From: HGM04593 sp045631205
Lineage (GTDB): Bacteria; Bacteroidota; Bacteroidia; Bacteroidales; Bacteroidaceae
DNA length: 64,000 nt
Direction: 5' to 3'
NCBI GenBank assembly: GCA_045631205.1
Contig: JAZQUI010000031.1
Coordinates: 32,892-96,891, forward strand
Shown here: piece after piece, positions 55,053 to 62,525 of the stretch
Numbering within the stretch: the first letter of the stretch is position 1
Layout of the letters: each line of letters begins with the position of its first letter
The notes under the pieces: model-generated
What the model saw: only the letters and a program-made list of their open reading frames with translations
What the model was told of the DNA's origin: nothing
The model's database searches: none
Made by a program: the position numbers and the translations under genes

Positions 55053-56492
55053 TTAGAATTGGAAGTAAATAAATGTTGCCTGTGTGCCACTCAAAGTAAT
55101 AATCATGTAAATGAGTGTCGCGTATGCAACCCAGCGAGTCAGGCGGTATTTCATCAAGCCGTTGCCCTTAATTTGAAGGCCGTGTTCGCGGTCGCGGTAC
55201 ACCCATTCTATTACAAGCATTATGGCTGCATATTGCAGGGCTTTTTCGCCGTGTTCCAGCGATGAAATGGTGAATTCTGTAAACATGCGGGCAATATAGT
55301 TGCAGGCTTGTGTTATGGTTTCGGCGCGGAAGAAAATGAAACCGAACATCACCAACATAAATGTGCCGAGCATCTGTCCCAGTTCTTTGAACGATGGCAG
55401 GTAACGCCCCTCGGCTACCGAGTTTGTGTATTTGCGGTTCTTGCCACTGAGTATTATGGGTATGAACAGCATGGCATGGAAAGCACCCCACGCAACAAAA
55501 GTCCAGTTGGCTCCGTGCCACAAACCGCTTACGAGGTATATTATGAGCGTGTTTCTTACAACCTTCCACTTGCTGCAACGGCTGCCGCCAAGGGGAATGT
55601 AGATATAGTCGCGGAACCAGGTGGTGAGCGAGATGTGCCATCTGCGCCACATCTCGGCAATGTCGCGTGCAAAGAAGGGGTAACGGAAGTTGCGCATAGC
55701 CTCTATGCCGAAAAGGCGTGCTGAGCCCAATGCAATGTCGGAATATCCCGAGAAGTCGCAATAAATCTGCACGGTAAACATAACACCGCCGCAAAAGAGG
55801 TTAAAACCGTCGTAGCCTTCGTAATTCCCAAAGAACAGGTTTACCGCAGCCGCACAGTTATCGGCAACAACCATCTTTTTGAACAATCCCCAAAGAATTT
55901 GTCTTAAACCATCGACAGCCTTGTCGTAACTGAATGTGCGCGATTTTTCAAACTGTGGCAAGAGGTTGCTTGCTCGGTCTATGGGGCCGGCAACCAACAA
56001 GGGGAAGAAACTTACATAGGCAAAGAACGACACAATGTGTGTGGTTGCTTTGAACTTGTGTTGATAAATGTCTATGGTGTAACTCAATGCCTGGAATGTG
56101 TAGAAACTAATTCCTACGGGGAGAATAACATCGAGCATAACCCAGTTGAGTTGATAACCAGCTGCGGCAAACAATTCGGCAAGACTCTCGGCAAAGAAGT
56201 TGTAATATTTGAACACACAAAGAATGCCGATGTTGATAATTATGTTTGTGGCACAGGCAATCTTTTGGTAAAGTCTTTTGCCTTCGTACTTTTCAATTAG
56301 AACTCCGCTCAAATAACTGCTGAATGTGGTAAATGCTATGAGCAACAAGAACTTCCAGCTCCAGCAACCATAAAAATAGTAGCTTGCAGCCACTATAAGG
56401 AGGTTCTGCCACTCCCTCTTCTTAAAGACAAACCAATAGAGAATGAATACTATTGGCTGGAAAATGAGATACTCTAACGAATTGAATAGCAT
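55053..56492 (-). CDS. MBOAT-family O-acyltransferase (AlgI/DltB-like)
   Basis: The 479-residue multi-pass protein matches the MBOAT family: 'LPVGISFYTFQALSYTIDIY', 'FPLLVAGPIDRASNLLPQF', 'RRWHISLTTWFRDYIYIPLGG' and the catalytic-His region 'SGLWHGANWTFVAWGAFHA'. I start at ATG 56492 (MLFNSLEYLIFQ); a longer frame from 56549 would add 19 polar residues before the first helix. It donates acyl (commonly acetyl) groups for surface polysaccharide modification together with the SGNH protein. The region upstream (56493-56762) has no gene. Confidence 0.92.
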   Translation of the reverse strand: MLFNSLEYLIFQPIVFILYWFVFKKREWQNLLIVAASYYFYGCWSWKFLLLIAFTTFSSYLSGVLIEKYEGKRLYQKIACATNIIINIGILCVFKYYNFFAESLAELFAAAGYQLNWVMLDVILPVGISFYTFQALSYTIDIYQHKFKATTHIVSFFAYVSFFPLLVAGPIDRASNLLPQFEKSRTFSYDKAVDGLRQILWGLFKKMVVADNCAAAVNLFFGNYEGYDGFNLFCGGVMFTVQIYCDFSGYSDIALGSARLFGIEAMRNFRYPFFARDIAEMWRRWHISLTTWFRDYIYIPLGGSRCSKWKVVRNTLIIYLVSGLWHGANWTFVAWGAFHAMLFIPIILSGKNRKYTNSVAEGRYLPSFKELGQMLGTFMLVMFGFIFFRAETITQACNYIARMFTEFTISSLEHGEKALQYAAIMLVIEWVYRDREHGLQIKGNGLMKYRLTRWVAYATLIYMIITLSGTQATFIYFQF

Positions 56493-56682
56493 TTTGTGTT
56501 GTTTGTTTGTGAATGTGCAACTTATTCGCGCGTGCGATGCATTTCGCAAAAATATATCAATTGTTAAAATAAATCAATTTTTGGTTCAAAATTTATGTAT
56601 TGTTCCCTTGTTTATGGTTTGTTTACGGTTGTTTGGAGTAAAAAAAAACGTCTTTTTACCCTAATTTTTCCCGTTACTGCAA

Positions 56683-56748
56683 GTTGATATATAAGACAGA
56701 CGCTTAAATAAAAACGTATTTGAGAGATACATATTTGGCGGTAAAAAG
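56683..56748. repeat. 66-base dispersed repeat, copy 1
   Basis: Begins GTTGATATATAAGAC and contains TATTTGAGAGATAC. It matches 62513-62578 at about 89 percent by eye (seven differences, no gaps) and partly matches 59531-59556 and 60786-60814. It lies just after the stop of the gene at 56763. The rest of 56493-56762 is very A+T-rich and shows no gene. Confidence 0.75.
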
Positions 56749-56762
56749 AGATTCGTTTTTTG

Positions 56763-57395
56763 TTACCTGCTATTCATGAAATTATTGAAATCTTCCATAA
56801 AAAGCACTCCTGTGTTGAAGTATTCAAAAGCGGTGGACATTGCCTTCATTATCGTGGGGTACTTTTCTTTGTTCTTATTGTATAATTCAATAAATTCGTC
56901 CTGCTGGCTTCTGCCATCTATGATGCTTGACCAATAGAATTGCCAAAATTGCATTTGATGGCCTTTATCAATTTTTGATAAGCAGTGCAGAAAAGTATCG
57001 TTTTCTCTTTTCATTGTATAGTGCAATACCCCCTGCAAATAGCTGGGAGCATCTGCGTCTAATGTGGCTCCAACCGACAACGCGATAAGTTTGTTGCAAA
57101 ATAGGGTGTCATTTATTGCCGTGCAATTGCCCAATGCCTGAATGTGTTTGTAGGCAATTTTATACATTGACAAGTCGTAGCCTTTATTGCTACAATATTT
57201 GTATGTAGAATTGAATTCTTCCCAATTGTTAGGGAAGGCTCTGAAAAAGTCTAGCTGTAGCTCCTTTGCTTGTGGATCTTTTTCCAAAGTTCTATAAGCC
57301 TTGTTCAGCCTTGCTGTATCAACGGGGAAGTATTGTGCTGTGGCTGTTGCAAGCAGTGTGGTAAAGAGTAGTGCGGTGAAAAATGCTCGTTTCAT
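56763..57395 (-). CDS. Small exported protein, MKRAFF family, copy 1
   Basis: I do not recognise a known family. The 210-residue protein has a signal peptide (MKRAFFTALLFTTLLATATA) and starts 'QYFPVDTARLNKAYRTLE'. The mature part is helical and rich in aromatic residues, with 'GHQMQFWQFYWSSI' shared with the paralogue at 59595-60266 ('GHQMEFWQFCWSTV'). A third copy is reduced to a 21-codon fragment at 58123-58188. It follows the DUF5675-like ORF by eight bases. By position it could be an immunity or accessory protein of the island. Confidence 0.6.
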   Translation of the reverse strand: MKRAFFTALLFTTLLATATAQYFPVDTARLNKAYRTLEKDPQAKELQLDFFRAFPNNWEEFNSTYKYCSNKGYDLSMYKIAYKHIQALGNCTAINDTLFCNKLIALSVGATLDADAPSYLQGVLHYTMKRENDTFLHCLSKIDKGHQMQFWQFYWSSIIDGRSQQDEFIELYNKNKEKYPTIMKAMSTAFEYFNTGVLFMEDFNNFMNSR

Positions 57396-57403
57396 AATAG
57401 TGA

Positions 57404-58033
57404 CTATTTGTATAAATCTTCAAAATGCGGTCCTATATTTATTTTTATTCCGTTTTCTCCGTATTGGTTGAAAAAGTCAAAGAGTTTGTTTGTTTTTTGG
57501 GTGGATGTCGATACTTTGTAAGTATCTGTTGATTCATCATATGAATAAGTATCTCCAGGTAATAAACATCCAGTTGTATCATTCCATCTATTCCCTTTGT
57601 GAATCGCAACAAAACTCCTTCCAGGAGGGGTGTCTATATACCATTCATACTTTAGTCTTTCAATTTTGGGTTCTTTGTTTTTTTCTCGTTTTTCATTTTC
57701 TTTTTTTATCATCTCTTTTTTAGGGATTACATTGTACTGCCCGCTCATAATAGCTTTCTTCTTTCCTTCTGATTTTGCAAGTGCATAATCTGTTCCTGGT
57801 TCAAGAAAATATCCTCCCATTGCATCTACAGTGTTACCCTGTTCGTCGTATGCAGTTGCAATGAAAGCGCTTACCGTACTGTCTTCACCATACCACAATC
57901 TATTTGTATTTATTACAACATTAGTTCTGGGTTTGTTGTTCCCATCATCCTTGGGCTCGTCATACATTCTTCCCAGCATCGCTTCTTCAAAAAGGCTTGG
58001 TGTTTTTTGGTTGTTGTTCAAATAATTTGCCAT
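57404..58033 (-). CDS. Modular ORF: shared N-terminus plus DUF5675-like domain, copy 1
   Basis: From ATG 58033 the 209-residue protein begins MANYLNNNQKTPSLFEEAML, the leader shared with the ORFs at 58688 and 61624. The body has a beta-rich middle ('YGEDSTVSAFIATAYDEQGN') and a C-terminal domain with 'GRSFVAIHKGNRWNDTTGCLLPG', the IHxGN...D-T-x-GC pattern of DUF5675, reminiscent of the His/Cys layout of L,D-transpeptidases. A TTG at 58120 would extend the frame by 29 residues. No signal peptide. Its upstream -33 element has been replaced by a MKRAFF gene fragment, so expression may depend on read-through. Confidence 0.6.
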   Translation of the reverse strand: MANYLNNNQKTPSLFEEAMLGRMYDEPKDDGNNKPRTNVVINTNRLWYGEDSTVSAFIATAYDEQGNTVDAMGGYFLEPGTDYALAKSEGKKKAIMSGQYNVIPKKEMIKKENEKREKNKEPKIERLKYEWYIDTPPGRSFVAIHKGNRWNDTTGCLLPGDTYSYDESTDTYKVSTSTQKTNKLFDFFNQYGENGIKINIGPHFEDLYK

Positions 58034-58122
58034 AGAATTAAATCTAAAAATTAATAATACTGCAAAATTATTGTATGGTACTCCAATTGAGATTGCTGGT
58101 TTGCCACTTTGTTCTGCCAAGT

Positions 58123-58188
58123 CTATTGCGAATATACAACTTCAAGCAGTGTGGTAAAGAGTAGTGCGGTGAAAAATGCTCGTTTCAT
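58123..58188 (-). pseudogene. Truncated MKRAFF-family gene fragment
   Basis: Minus-strand frame of 21 codons that reads MKRAFFTALLFTTLLEVVYSQ before a stop (21 residues; the first 15 are those of the MKRAFF signal peptide and the last six come from the repeated promoter segment). It joins the 5' end of an MKRAFF gene to the start of the next cassette, marking a recombination joint. Confidence 0.75.
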
Positions 58189-58212
58189 AATGGTGGTTAT
58201 TTGAAATAGGAA

Positions 58213-58725
58213 CTACTCGTTGTATAAATGAACATATCTGTTTTTATCTAAAATGAATTTTTGTTCAATGGGAAAAAGGCACATCTTTTCTGGTATTTGA
58301 GGCGGGGTAATTATTGCCTTCTCCACCCCAATAATCGAGTATGCCTTCACTGTGTCGTTGCTTATAAAAAGAAGGGTTGAAAATGAGTCGAAACTGGTAT
58401 TGTTGTCACATTTTATTCTTAAAGTGTTTGACATCACAATGTCATTGAACTCTTTTTCCTTTACATTATAGTAGGGATAAACTATAAAAATTTTGTTAAA
58501 TTTTCCATAGCAGTACTCATTAAAGGAGAAAGGTTCTCCAGCTTGTTTTTTTTCAATAGATATATCAATCATTGGTTCTCTTGCGTGTAGCAATCCGAAA
58601 ACATCCAGTACAAAATAAATATCGTTTTTTGTAATTTCGTTACATCCTGTAAACAAAGTGGTGATAATGATAGTGAAAAAAAATGTTTTAAAGCCCGATT
58701 TGTAACGTTCCATTGTTTGCTGCAT
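58213..58725 (-). CDS. Small lipoprotein, MERYK family, copy 1
   Basis: The 170-residue protein has a lipoprotein signal peptide with lipobox LFTGC; ATG 58713 (MERYK) gives the more usual signal length. The mature part pairs with the protein at 60282-60740 in 'PFSFNEYCYGKFNKIFIVYPY' / 'PFSLKDYSEKDFDSIFVIHPY' and in the last residues 'KFILDKNRYVHLYNE' / 'KFIMDKERDVHLYNE'. The central part has diverged. Its start overlaps the end of the DUF6973-like ORF by 38 bases. Function unknown; as a fast-diverging envelope lipoprotein after a toxin-like gene it is a candidate immunity protein. Confidence 0.6.
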   Translation of the reverse strand: MQQTMERYKSGFKTFFFTIIITTLFTGCNEITKNDIYFVLDVFGLLHAREPMIDISIEKKQAGEPFSFNEYCYGKFNKIFIVYPYYNVKEKEFNDIVMSNTLRIKCDNNTSFDSFSTLLFISNDTVKAYSIIGVEKAIITPPQIPEKMCLFPIEQKFILDKNRYVHLYNE

Positions 58726-59293
58726 TTATTACTTGATTTAAAAGTTCGTCTTCACTCCATCCATTTATAATTGCTTGGTTGCCCAGTTGGTAGCCCACGG
58801 AGTTGTTGTGCAAGTCCATCGCTTTGGCATTGTTTTTCGGCTTTTCTTCGTGAGCATTGCCTAGTTCTTCTGCAAGAGGAGAATTATAGCCTGCTGCCAT
58901 TTGGTTCAGTGCGCACCAATAACAGTGTCTAATAGCATCGCCGTAGCCATTGGATTTCCCATCAAAAGGTTCTACAGCTTTAATTGCTTTGCTTCTGTTT
59001 ATAAGAAACTTTGCAGCAAGGTACATATGTTCTTTTGCAAATCTCTTTTCGCTTGGCGAGAAACTTAGATAACCATTTTTATAATAATCGTATCTTTTCT
59101 CGATAAAATTTTTGTCATCATCCTTGGGTTCATCATACACTCTTCCCAGCATTGCTTCTTCAAAAAGGCTTGGTGTTTTTTGGTTGTTGTTCAAATAATT
59201 TGCCGTAGAATTAAATTTTAAAATTAATAATACCGCAAAATTATTGTATGCTACTTTCACTTGGGTTGCTGGTTTGCCACTTTGTTCTGCCAA
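58688..59293 (-). CDS. Modular ORF: shared N-terminus plus DUF6973-like domain
   Basis: The frame from TTG 59293 codes for 201 residues. After the shared leader ('NYLNNNQKTPSLFEEAML') comes a helical domain with 'GDAIRHCYWCALNQMAAG', 'LGNAHEE' and 'AMDLHNNSVGYQLG'. The D-RH, H-E and D-LHNN spacing suggests metal binding and matches the DUF6973 type found at the ends of polymorphic toxins. The ATG that starts the leader in the two sister ORFs is ACG here (59204-59206), so the start must be TTG 59293 or ATG 59152. The MERYK lipoprotein overlaps the 3' end. Confidence 0.6.
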   Translation of the reverse strand: MAEQSGKPATQVKVAYNNFAVLLILKFNSTANYLNNNQKTPSLFEEAMLGRVYDEPKDDDKNFIEKRYDYYKNGYLSFSPSEKRFAKEHMYLAAKFLINRSKAIKAVEPFDGKSNGYGDAIRHCYWCALNQMAAGYNSPLAEELGNAHEEKPKNNAKAMDLHNNSVGYQLGNQAIINGWSEDELLNQVINAANNGTLQIGL

Positions 59294-59301
59294 GTCTATT
59301 G

Positions 59302-59332
59302 CGAATATACAACTTCAAACAGCGGTTGTCAA
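59302..59332 (-). promoter_or_regulatory. Promoter of DUF6973-like ORF
   Basis: Minus strand: TTG (59330-59332), 20-base spacer, TATATTCG (59302-59309; one base off the -7 consensus). The same arrangement precedes the ORF at 61624-62232. Confidence 0.6.
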
Positions 59333-59385
59333 TAGCTTGCCGGGGTAAATGCGTTTTTATTTTGTTTACTTTAACAAATAAAAAA

Positions 59386-59415
59386 GGGAAACAAGTTTAT
59401 TTTTACTTGCTTCCC
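59386..59415 (-). terminator. Terminator hairpin at cassette joint, copy 1
   Basis: GGGAAaCAAGT and ACTTGcTTCCC pair around TTATTTTT; on the minus strand followed by a T-run. Nearly the same hairpin occurs at 62402-62429. Both lie beside a remnant of the same gene 3' end. Confidence 0.7.
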
Positions 59416-59450
59416 TGTTGAAAATCAGTGATTTGCTAATTCGTTTTAAA

Positions 59451-59519
59451 TCAATACTCCTCCTCGTCAAAGAATTTTGTTTGTGCTTTAATTTGTTGAT
59501 AATCAAACCTATTGGTTTG
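59451..59519 (-). pseudogene. Gene 3'-end remnant ending FFDEEEY, copy 1
   Basis: A 22-codon tail with 'DYQQIKAQTKFFDEEEY' then a stop, preceded by an in-frame stop. It aligns with the tails at 62466-62525 and 63841-63972. Parent gene unknown. The gap 59294-59594 holds this remnant, the terminator, the promoter and a copy of the GAGATACAAAC repeat, and no intact gene. Confidence 0.6.
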
Positions 59520-59530
59520 CTATTTTGTGG

Positions 59531-59556
59531 TTGAGAGATACAAACTTTGCGGTAAA
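59531..59556. repeat. Short repeat TTGAGAGATACAAACTTTGC, third copy
   Basis: Matches the inner part of the 66-base repeats at 56683 and 62513 (TTTGAGAGATAC...TTTGGCGGTAAA). Like them, it lies close after a minus-strand stop codon. Confidence 0.5.
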
Positions 59557-59594
59557 GAATTATAAAAAGCGGTAAACCTACACATTGCAATAGA

Positions 59595-60266
59595 CTATTT
59601 TTTGTAGTCATCGAAGTAGTATTTGTATTTTTTATCGTAGTTTTTTCGCTCGTACTCCTCCTTTTTATGTGGGAAGAGTGCGGGATAGTTTATTCCATCA
59701 TAGAAGTGTTGAAAAGCTACACGGGAAATTTCCATCTCTTTGGGGTATTTGTCTTTATTACGATTATAAAACTCTTCAAAATGTTCGGCTCTGTTGCATT
59801 CTGTTACAGTGGACCAGCAGAATTGCCAGAATTCCATTTGATGGCCTGTACGCAGTGTTGAGATATAGTTTAACACAACATTTTCGTGGTTTAGAATGTA
59901 GCTTATTAAAAAGTCTTGGTACCAACCTTCACCGGGATCTTTCATTCCGATGGTTAGATTTACTATTTTTTTACACAGAACGGTGTCATTTATGTGTGTT
60001 AAGTTAAACAACTCAGTTGAATGTGTATCACGCATTTGGCACATATAGTTATCTTCATTGTATCGGTAACAATATGTCATATAATATTCCAGCCACGTAG
60101 TGGGGAAAGCTTCCAAGAATTCCATCTCGGTTTCTGCAGTGCGGTTACCTTGCTCCAAAGTTCTATAAGCCTTGTTCAGCCTTGCTGTATCAACGGGGAA
60201 GTATTGTGCTGTGACCCTTGCAAGCAGTGTGGTAAAGAATAGTGCGGTGAAAAATGCTCGTTTCAT
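59595..60266 (-). CDS. Small exported protein, MKRAFF family, copy 2
   Basis: The 223-residue paralogue of the protein at 56763-57395 has nearly the same signal peptide (MKRAFFTALFFTTLLARVTA) and first mature residues (QYFPVDTARLNKAYRTLE), while the rest has diverged strongly except 'GHQMEFWQFCWSTV' and 'FEEFYNRNKDKYPKEM'. The C-terminus is Lys/Tyr-rich. It follows the MERYK lipoprotein by 15 bases. Conserved ends and a fast-changing centre suggest selection on a binding surface (inference). Confidence 0.6.
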   Translation of the reverse strand: MKRAFFTALFFTTLLARVTAQYFPVDTARLNKAYRTLEQGNRTAETEMEFLEAFPTTWLEYYMTYCYRYNEDNYMCQMRDTHSTELFNLTHINDTVLCKKIVNLTIGMKDPGEGWYQDFLISYILNHENVVLNYISTLRTGHQMEFWQFCWSTVTECNRAEHFEEFYNRNKDKYPKEMEISRVAFQHFYDGINYPALFPHKKEEYERKNYDKKYKYYFDDYKK

Positions 60267-60281
60267 AATTTGAAATAGGAA

Positions 60282-60740
60282 CTACTCGTTGTATAAATGT
60301 ACATCCCTTTCTTTGTCCATTATGAATTTTTGGTCGAATGGGAATAAATGTTGTTTCTCAAAATCTATTGATGCGAAATCTGCATTTTTTCTTTCTACTA
60401 TAGTATATGCTTCCACCCTACTATTTTTTATAAAAAGAATTGTGGATATTAATTCAGAGCCTGTATTTACGTTACATAAACTTTTTAATTTTTTCGACAT
60501 TCTTAAATTAAGAAACACTTTTCTGTTTGTATCGAAGTAGGGGTGGATTACAAAGATGCTATCAAAATCTTTTTCGGAATAATCTTTTAGTGAGAAAGGC
60601 TTTTCAACAACTTGTTTATCAAGCGCAAGTTCTATTTGGCTTTCGGTTGGCTTTGCCCCACAACCAATAAAAGAAAGAACGATTGCTGTAAATACAATCA
60701 GATTACTTTTTAATTTGTAGCGTTCCATTATTTGCTGCAT
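60282..60740 (-). CDS. Small lipoprotein, MERYK family, copy 2
   Basis: The 152-residue lipoprotein (lipobox SFIGC) is paralogous to the one at 58213-58725, with the same overlap arrangement: its start lies inside the remnant of a DUF6973-like gene end (60703-60785). The C-terminal 'KFIMDKERDVHLYNE' is conserved. The matching toxin-like ORF upstream is gone apart from that remnant, so this would be an orphan partner. Confidence 0.6.
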   Translation of the reverse strand: MQQIMERYKLKSNLIVFTAIVLSFIGCGAKPTESQIELALDKQVVEKPFSLKDYSEKDFDSIFVIHPYFDTNRKVFLNLRMSKKLKSLCNVNTGSELISTILFIKNSRVEAYTIVERKNADFASIDFEKQHLFPFDQKFIMDKERDVHLYNE

Positions 60741-60785
60741 TTATTACTTGATTTAAAAGTTCGTCTTCACTCCAATTGTTTACAA
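60703..60785 (-). pseudogene. Remnant of a DUF6973-like ORF 3' end
   Basis: Minus-strand frame reads 'NNWSEDELLNQVINAANNGT' then LQIKK and a stop. It matches the last residues of the ORF at 58688-59293 ('NGWSEDELLNQVINAANNGT'). Only about 27 codons remain, directly next to the GAGATACAAAC repeat. Confidence 0.75.
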
Positions 60786-60814
60786 TTTAGAGATACAAAC
60801 TTGGCTGTAAAAGG
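60786..60814. repeat. Short repeat TTTAGAGATACAAACTTGGC, fourth copy
   Basis: Fourth copy of the inner repeat sequence. It marks the point where the DUF6973-like remnant breaks off, 11 bases before the stop of the lipoprotein gene at 60825. Confidence 0.5.
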
Positions 60815-60824
60815 CAATGAAAGA

Positions 60825-61616
60825 CTATTCGTCCAAATAGTGTATTTTTCTTTTTGAGTATTTGTTACGATAACTTTCCGGGTTTTCATCCATAATTCTG
60901 CGCTCTATCCAATTGCCTTTGTTGTCGTACTTATATTCTATCTTTATATTATCCCACTCTTGTGTGTCACGTGGCATATTTTCGCTTTGCTCTATAATAT
61001 CACCCCGGTTATCCCTTTTTCTTTTGGTGATGGTGTAAATATCACCGGTTACAGCCAAAAAACACTCTACGGTTTCTGTGCCATCGCTATTATATATGTA
61101 TCGATATTTGTATGGCGGTATTCCGTCGCAATGGTATTCAAATGCATCGGTGATACGGTTGTCTTTGTCGTATGATTTCTGCATCATATATTGCATTACC
61201 ATATTGGTCGTGTCGGGATATATGTAGCCATAATCCCGGCGCAATGTTATATTTTTATTATTATCGAATTCAACGATGCTGTAAGATGTCTCCTTTTGGC
61301 TGTTGTCGTAGTAATGCAGGTCTATTCTGTTGGAGCCGTTGTAGTTGTATTTACAGGAACTAATTTCCTTTCCGTCCGAGTAAGAAATAGTCTTTACGAG
61401 ATGTTGTTTACTGTTGTAGACAAACAAGGTTGAATCACACCCTTGTTCATCATCATAAACAATGGAGGATACCTTGCCTTTAAGGAAACTTGTTCCGTAT
61501 AAGGTAACAGCTTTTGATGAACATGCCAAGGTTGTATCTATCTTCTTGTTACTGCAAGAAAATAAAATAAAAACAAAGATATAGAGCGGCGTGCAGGCAA
61601 TGAAAGTTCTACTCAT
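60825..61616 (-). CDS. Lipoprotein with YD/RHS-like strand repeats
   Basis: From ATG 61616 the 263-residue protein has a lipoprotein signal (lipobox LFSCS). The mature part consists of short strand repeats such as 'KYNYNGSNRIDLHYYD', 'RYIYNSDGTETVECF' and 'EYKYDNKGNWIERRI', similar to YD/RHS-type or MORN-like beta-repeats seen in Bacteroidota lipoproteins. It follows the second DUF5675-like ORF by seven bases, replacing the MKRAFF or MERYK partner found after the other two modular ORFs. A role as partner or immunity protein is possible but unproven. Confidence 0.6.
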   Translation of the reverse strand: MSRTFIACTPLYIFVFILFSCSNKKIDTTLACSSKAVTLYGTSFLKGKVSSIVYDDEQGCDSTLFVYNSKQHLVKTISYSDGKEISSCKYNYNGSNRIDLHYYDNSQKETSYSIVEFDNNKNITLRRDYGYIYPDTTNMVMQYMMQKSYDKDNRITDAFEYHCDGIPPYKYRYIYNSDGTETVECFLAVTGDIYTITKRKRDNRGDIIEQSENMPRDTQEWDNIKIEYKYDNKGNWIERRIMDENPESYRNKYSKRKIHYLDE

Positions 61617-61623
61617 ATTTTTA

Positions 61624-62232
61624 TTATTTGAAACCAATATTTATCTTAATTCCTTGTTTCCCATATTGTTTGAAGAAATCAAAAAGTTCATTTTTTTTAG
61701 ACTTGGAGTTTTTTATTGTGTAATCTTGAACTTGTTCCTTGTATTCAAGAGTGTCACCGGGCAATAGACAACCCAAGGTGTCGTCTCCATTTCTGCCTCC
61801 GTGAATAGCAATTCCGCTACGTCCTGGGACCTTGTCTACATACCAGTCAAATCTAAGATTTGCATCCTCTTCTCCCCTCTCTCTTCGTTGTTTATTAATC
61901 CTCTCTTCAAGTTCGGCTTTGGGAATAATATTATATGTTCCGTACATAATAGCTTTATCACTATTTGCTATCTTTGCGCTATCGTAATTAACATGTGGCT
62001 CTAAAAAATACCCCTTCATTGAGTCTATTTTCTCGCCTTGTTCATTGTATGCTGTTGCTGTAAAAGTGCTAACCGTGCTTTTCTTTCCATACCACTTTCT
62101 AGTTGCATTTACAACAACATTTGTTTTTGGTTTGTTATTTTCATCTTCTCCCAGTTCATCATAGATTCTTCCAAGCATTGCTTCTTCAAAAAGGCTTGGT
62201 GTTTTTTGGTTGTTGTTCAAATAATTTGCCAT
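61624..62232 (-). CDS. Modular ORF: shared N-terminus plus DUF5675-like domain, copy 2
   Basis: From ATG 62232 the 202-residue protein begins with the common leader (MANYLNNNQKTPSLFEEAML). The C-terminal domain shows 'GRSGIAIHGGRNGDDTLGCLLPG', the DUF5675 pattern with His and Cys at the same spacing as in the copy at 57404. The two copies keep the same architecture while many residues differ. The promoter (TTG, 20-base spacer, TATATTCG) is intact. A TTG start at 62319 is possible. No signal peptide, so release would need a dedicated route or lysis. Confidence 0.6.
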   Translation of the reverse strand: MANYLNNNQKTPSLFEEAMLGRIYDELGEDENNKPKTNVVVNATRKWYGKKSTVSTFTATAYNEQGEKIDSMKGYFLEPHVNYDSAKIANSDKAIMYGTYNIIPKAELEERINKQRRERGEEDANLRFDWYVDKVPGRSGIAIHGGRNGDDTLGCLLPGDTLEYKEQVQDYTIKNSKSKKNELFDFFKQYGKQGIKINIGFK

Positions 62233-62327
62233 AGAATTAAATTTTAAAATTAATAATACCGCAAAATTATTGTATGGTACTTTCACTTGGGTTGCTGGTT
62301 TGCCACTTTGTTCTGCCAAGTCTATTG

Positions 62328-62358
62328 CGAATATACAACTTCAAAAAGCGGTTGTCAA
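62328..62358 (-). promoter_or_regulatory. Promoter of DUF5675-like ORF copy 2
   Basis: Minus strand: TTG (62356-62358), 20-base spacer, TATATTCG (62328-62335). The sequence from the -33 element through the first codons is nearly identical to that at 59302-59332. Confidence 0.6.
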
Positions 62359-62401
62359 TAGTTTGTGGGTAGAAAAGCCTTTATTTAACAAACAAAAATA
62401 A

Positions 62402-62429
62402 GGAAACAAGTTTATTTTTACTTGCTTCC
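62402..62429 (-). terminator. Terminator hairpin at cassette joint, copy 2
   Basis: GGAAaCAAGT and ACTTGcTTCC around a T-rich loop; second copy of the hairpin at 59386-59415. Confidence 0.65.
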
Positions 62430-62465
62430 CTATTGAAAATCAGTAGTTTACTGATTTATTTTTGA

Positions 62466-62525
62466 TTAGTACTCCATCTTCTTTACAAAGAATAGTGAAA
62501 ATGACATAATATGTTGATATATAAG
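62466..62525 (-). pseudogene. Gene 3'-end remnant, copy 2 (diverged)
   Basis: Minus-strand tail 'IYQHIMSFSLFFVKKMEY' then stop, aligning with 'YQQIKAQTKFFDEEEY' of the copy at 59451. The frame runs further upstream but there it is antisense to the lipoprotein gene and not conserved. The gap 62320-62703 holds the promoter, terminator, this remnant and the 66-base repeat, and no intact gene. Confidence 0.45.

Noticed and set aside
56763..62319. Island as a prophage or T6SS cluster
   Set aside because: No capsid, tail, integrase, Hcp, VgrG or sheath-like protein is encoded in or next to it; only small effector-like, lipoprotein and exported genes are present.
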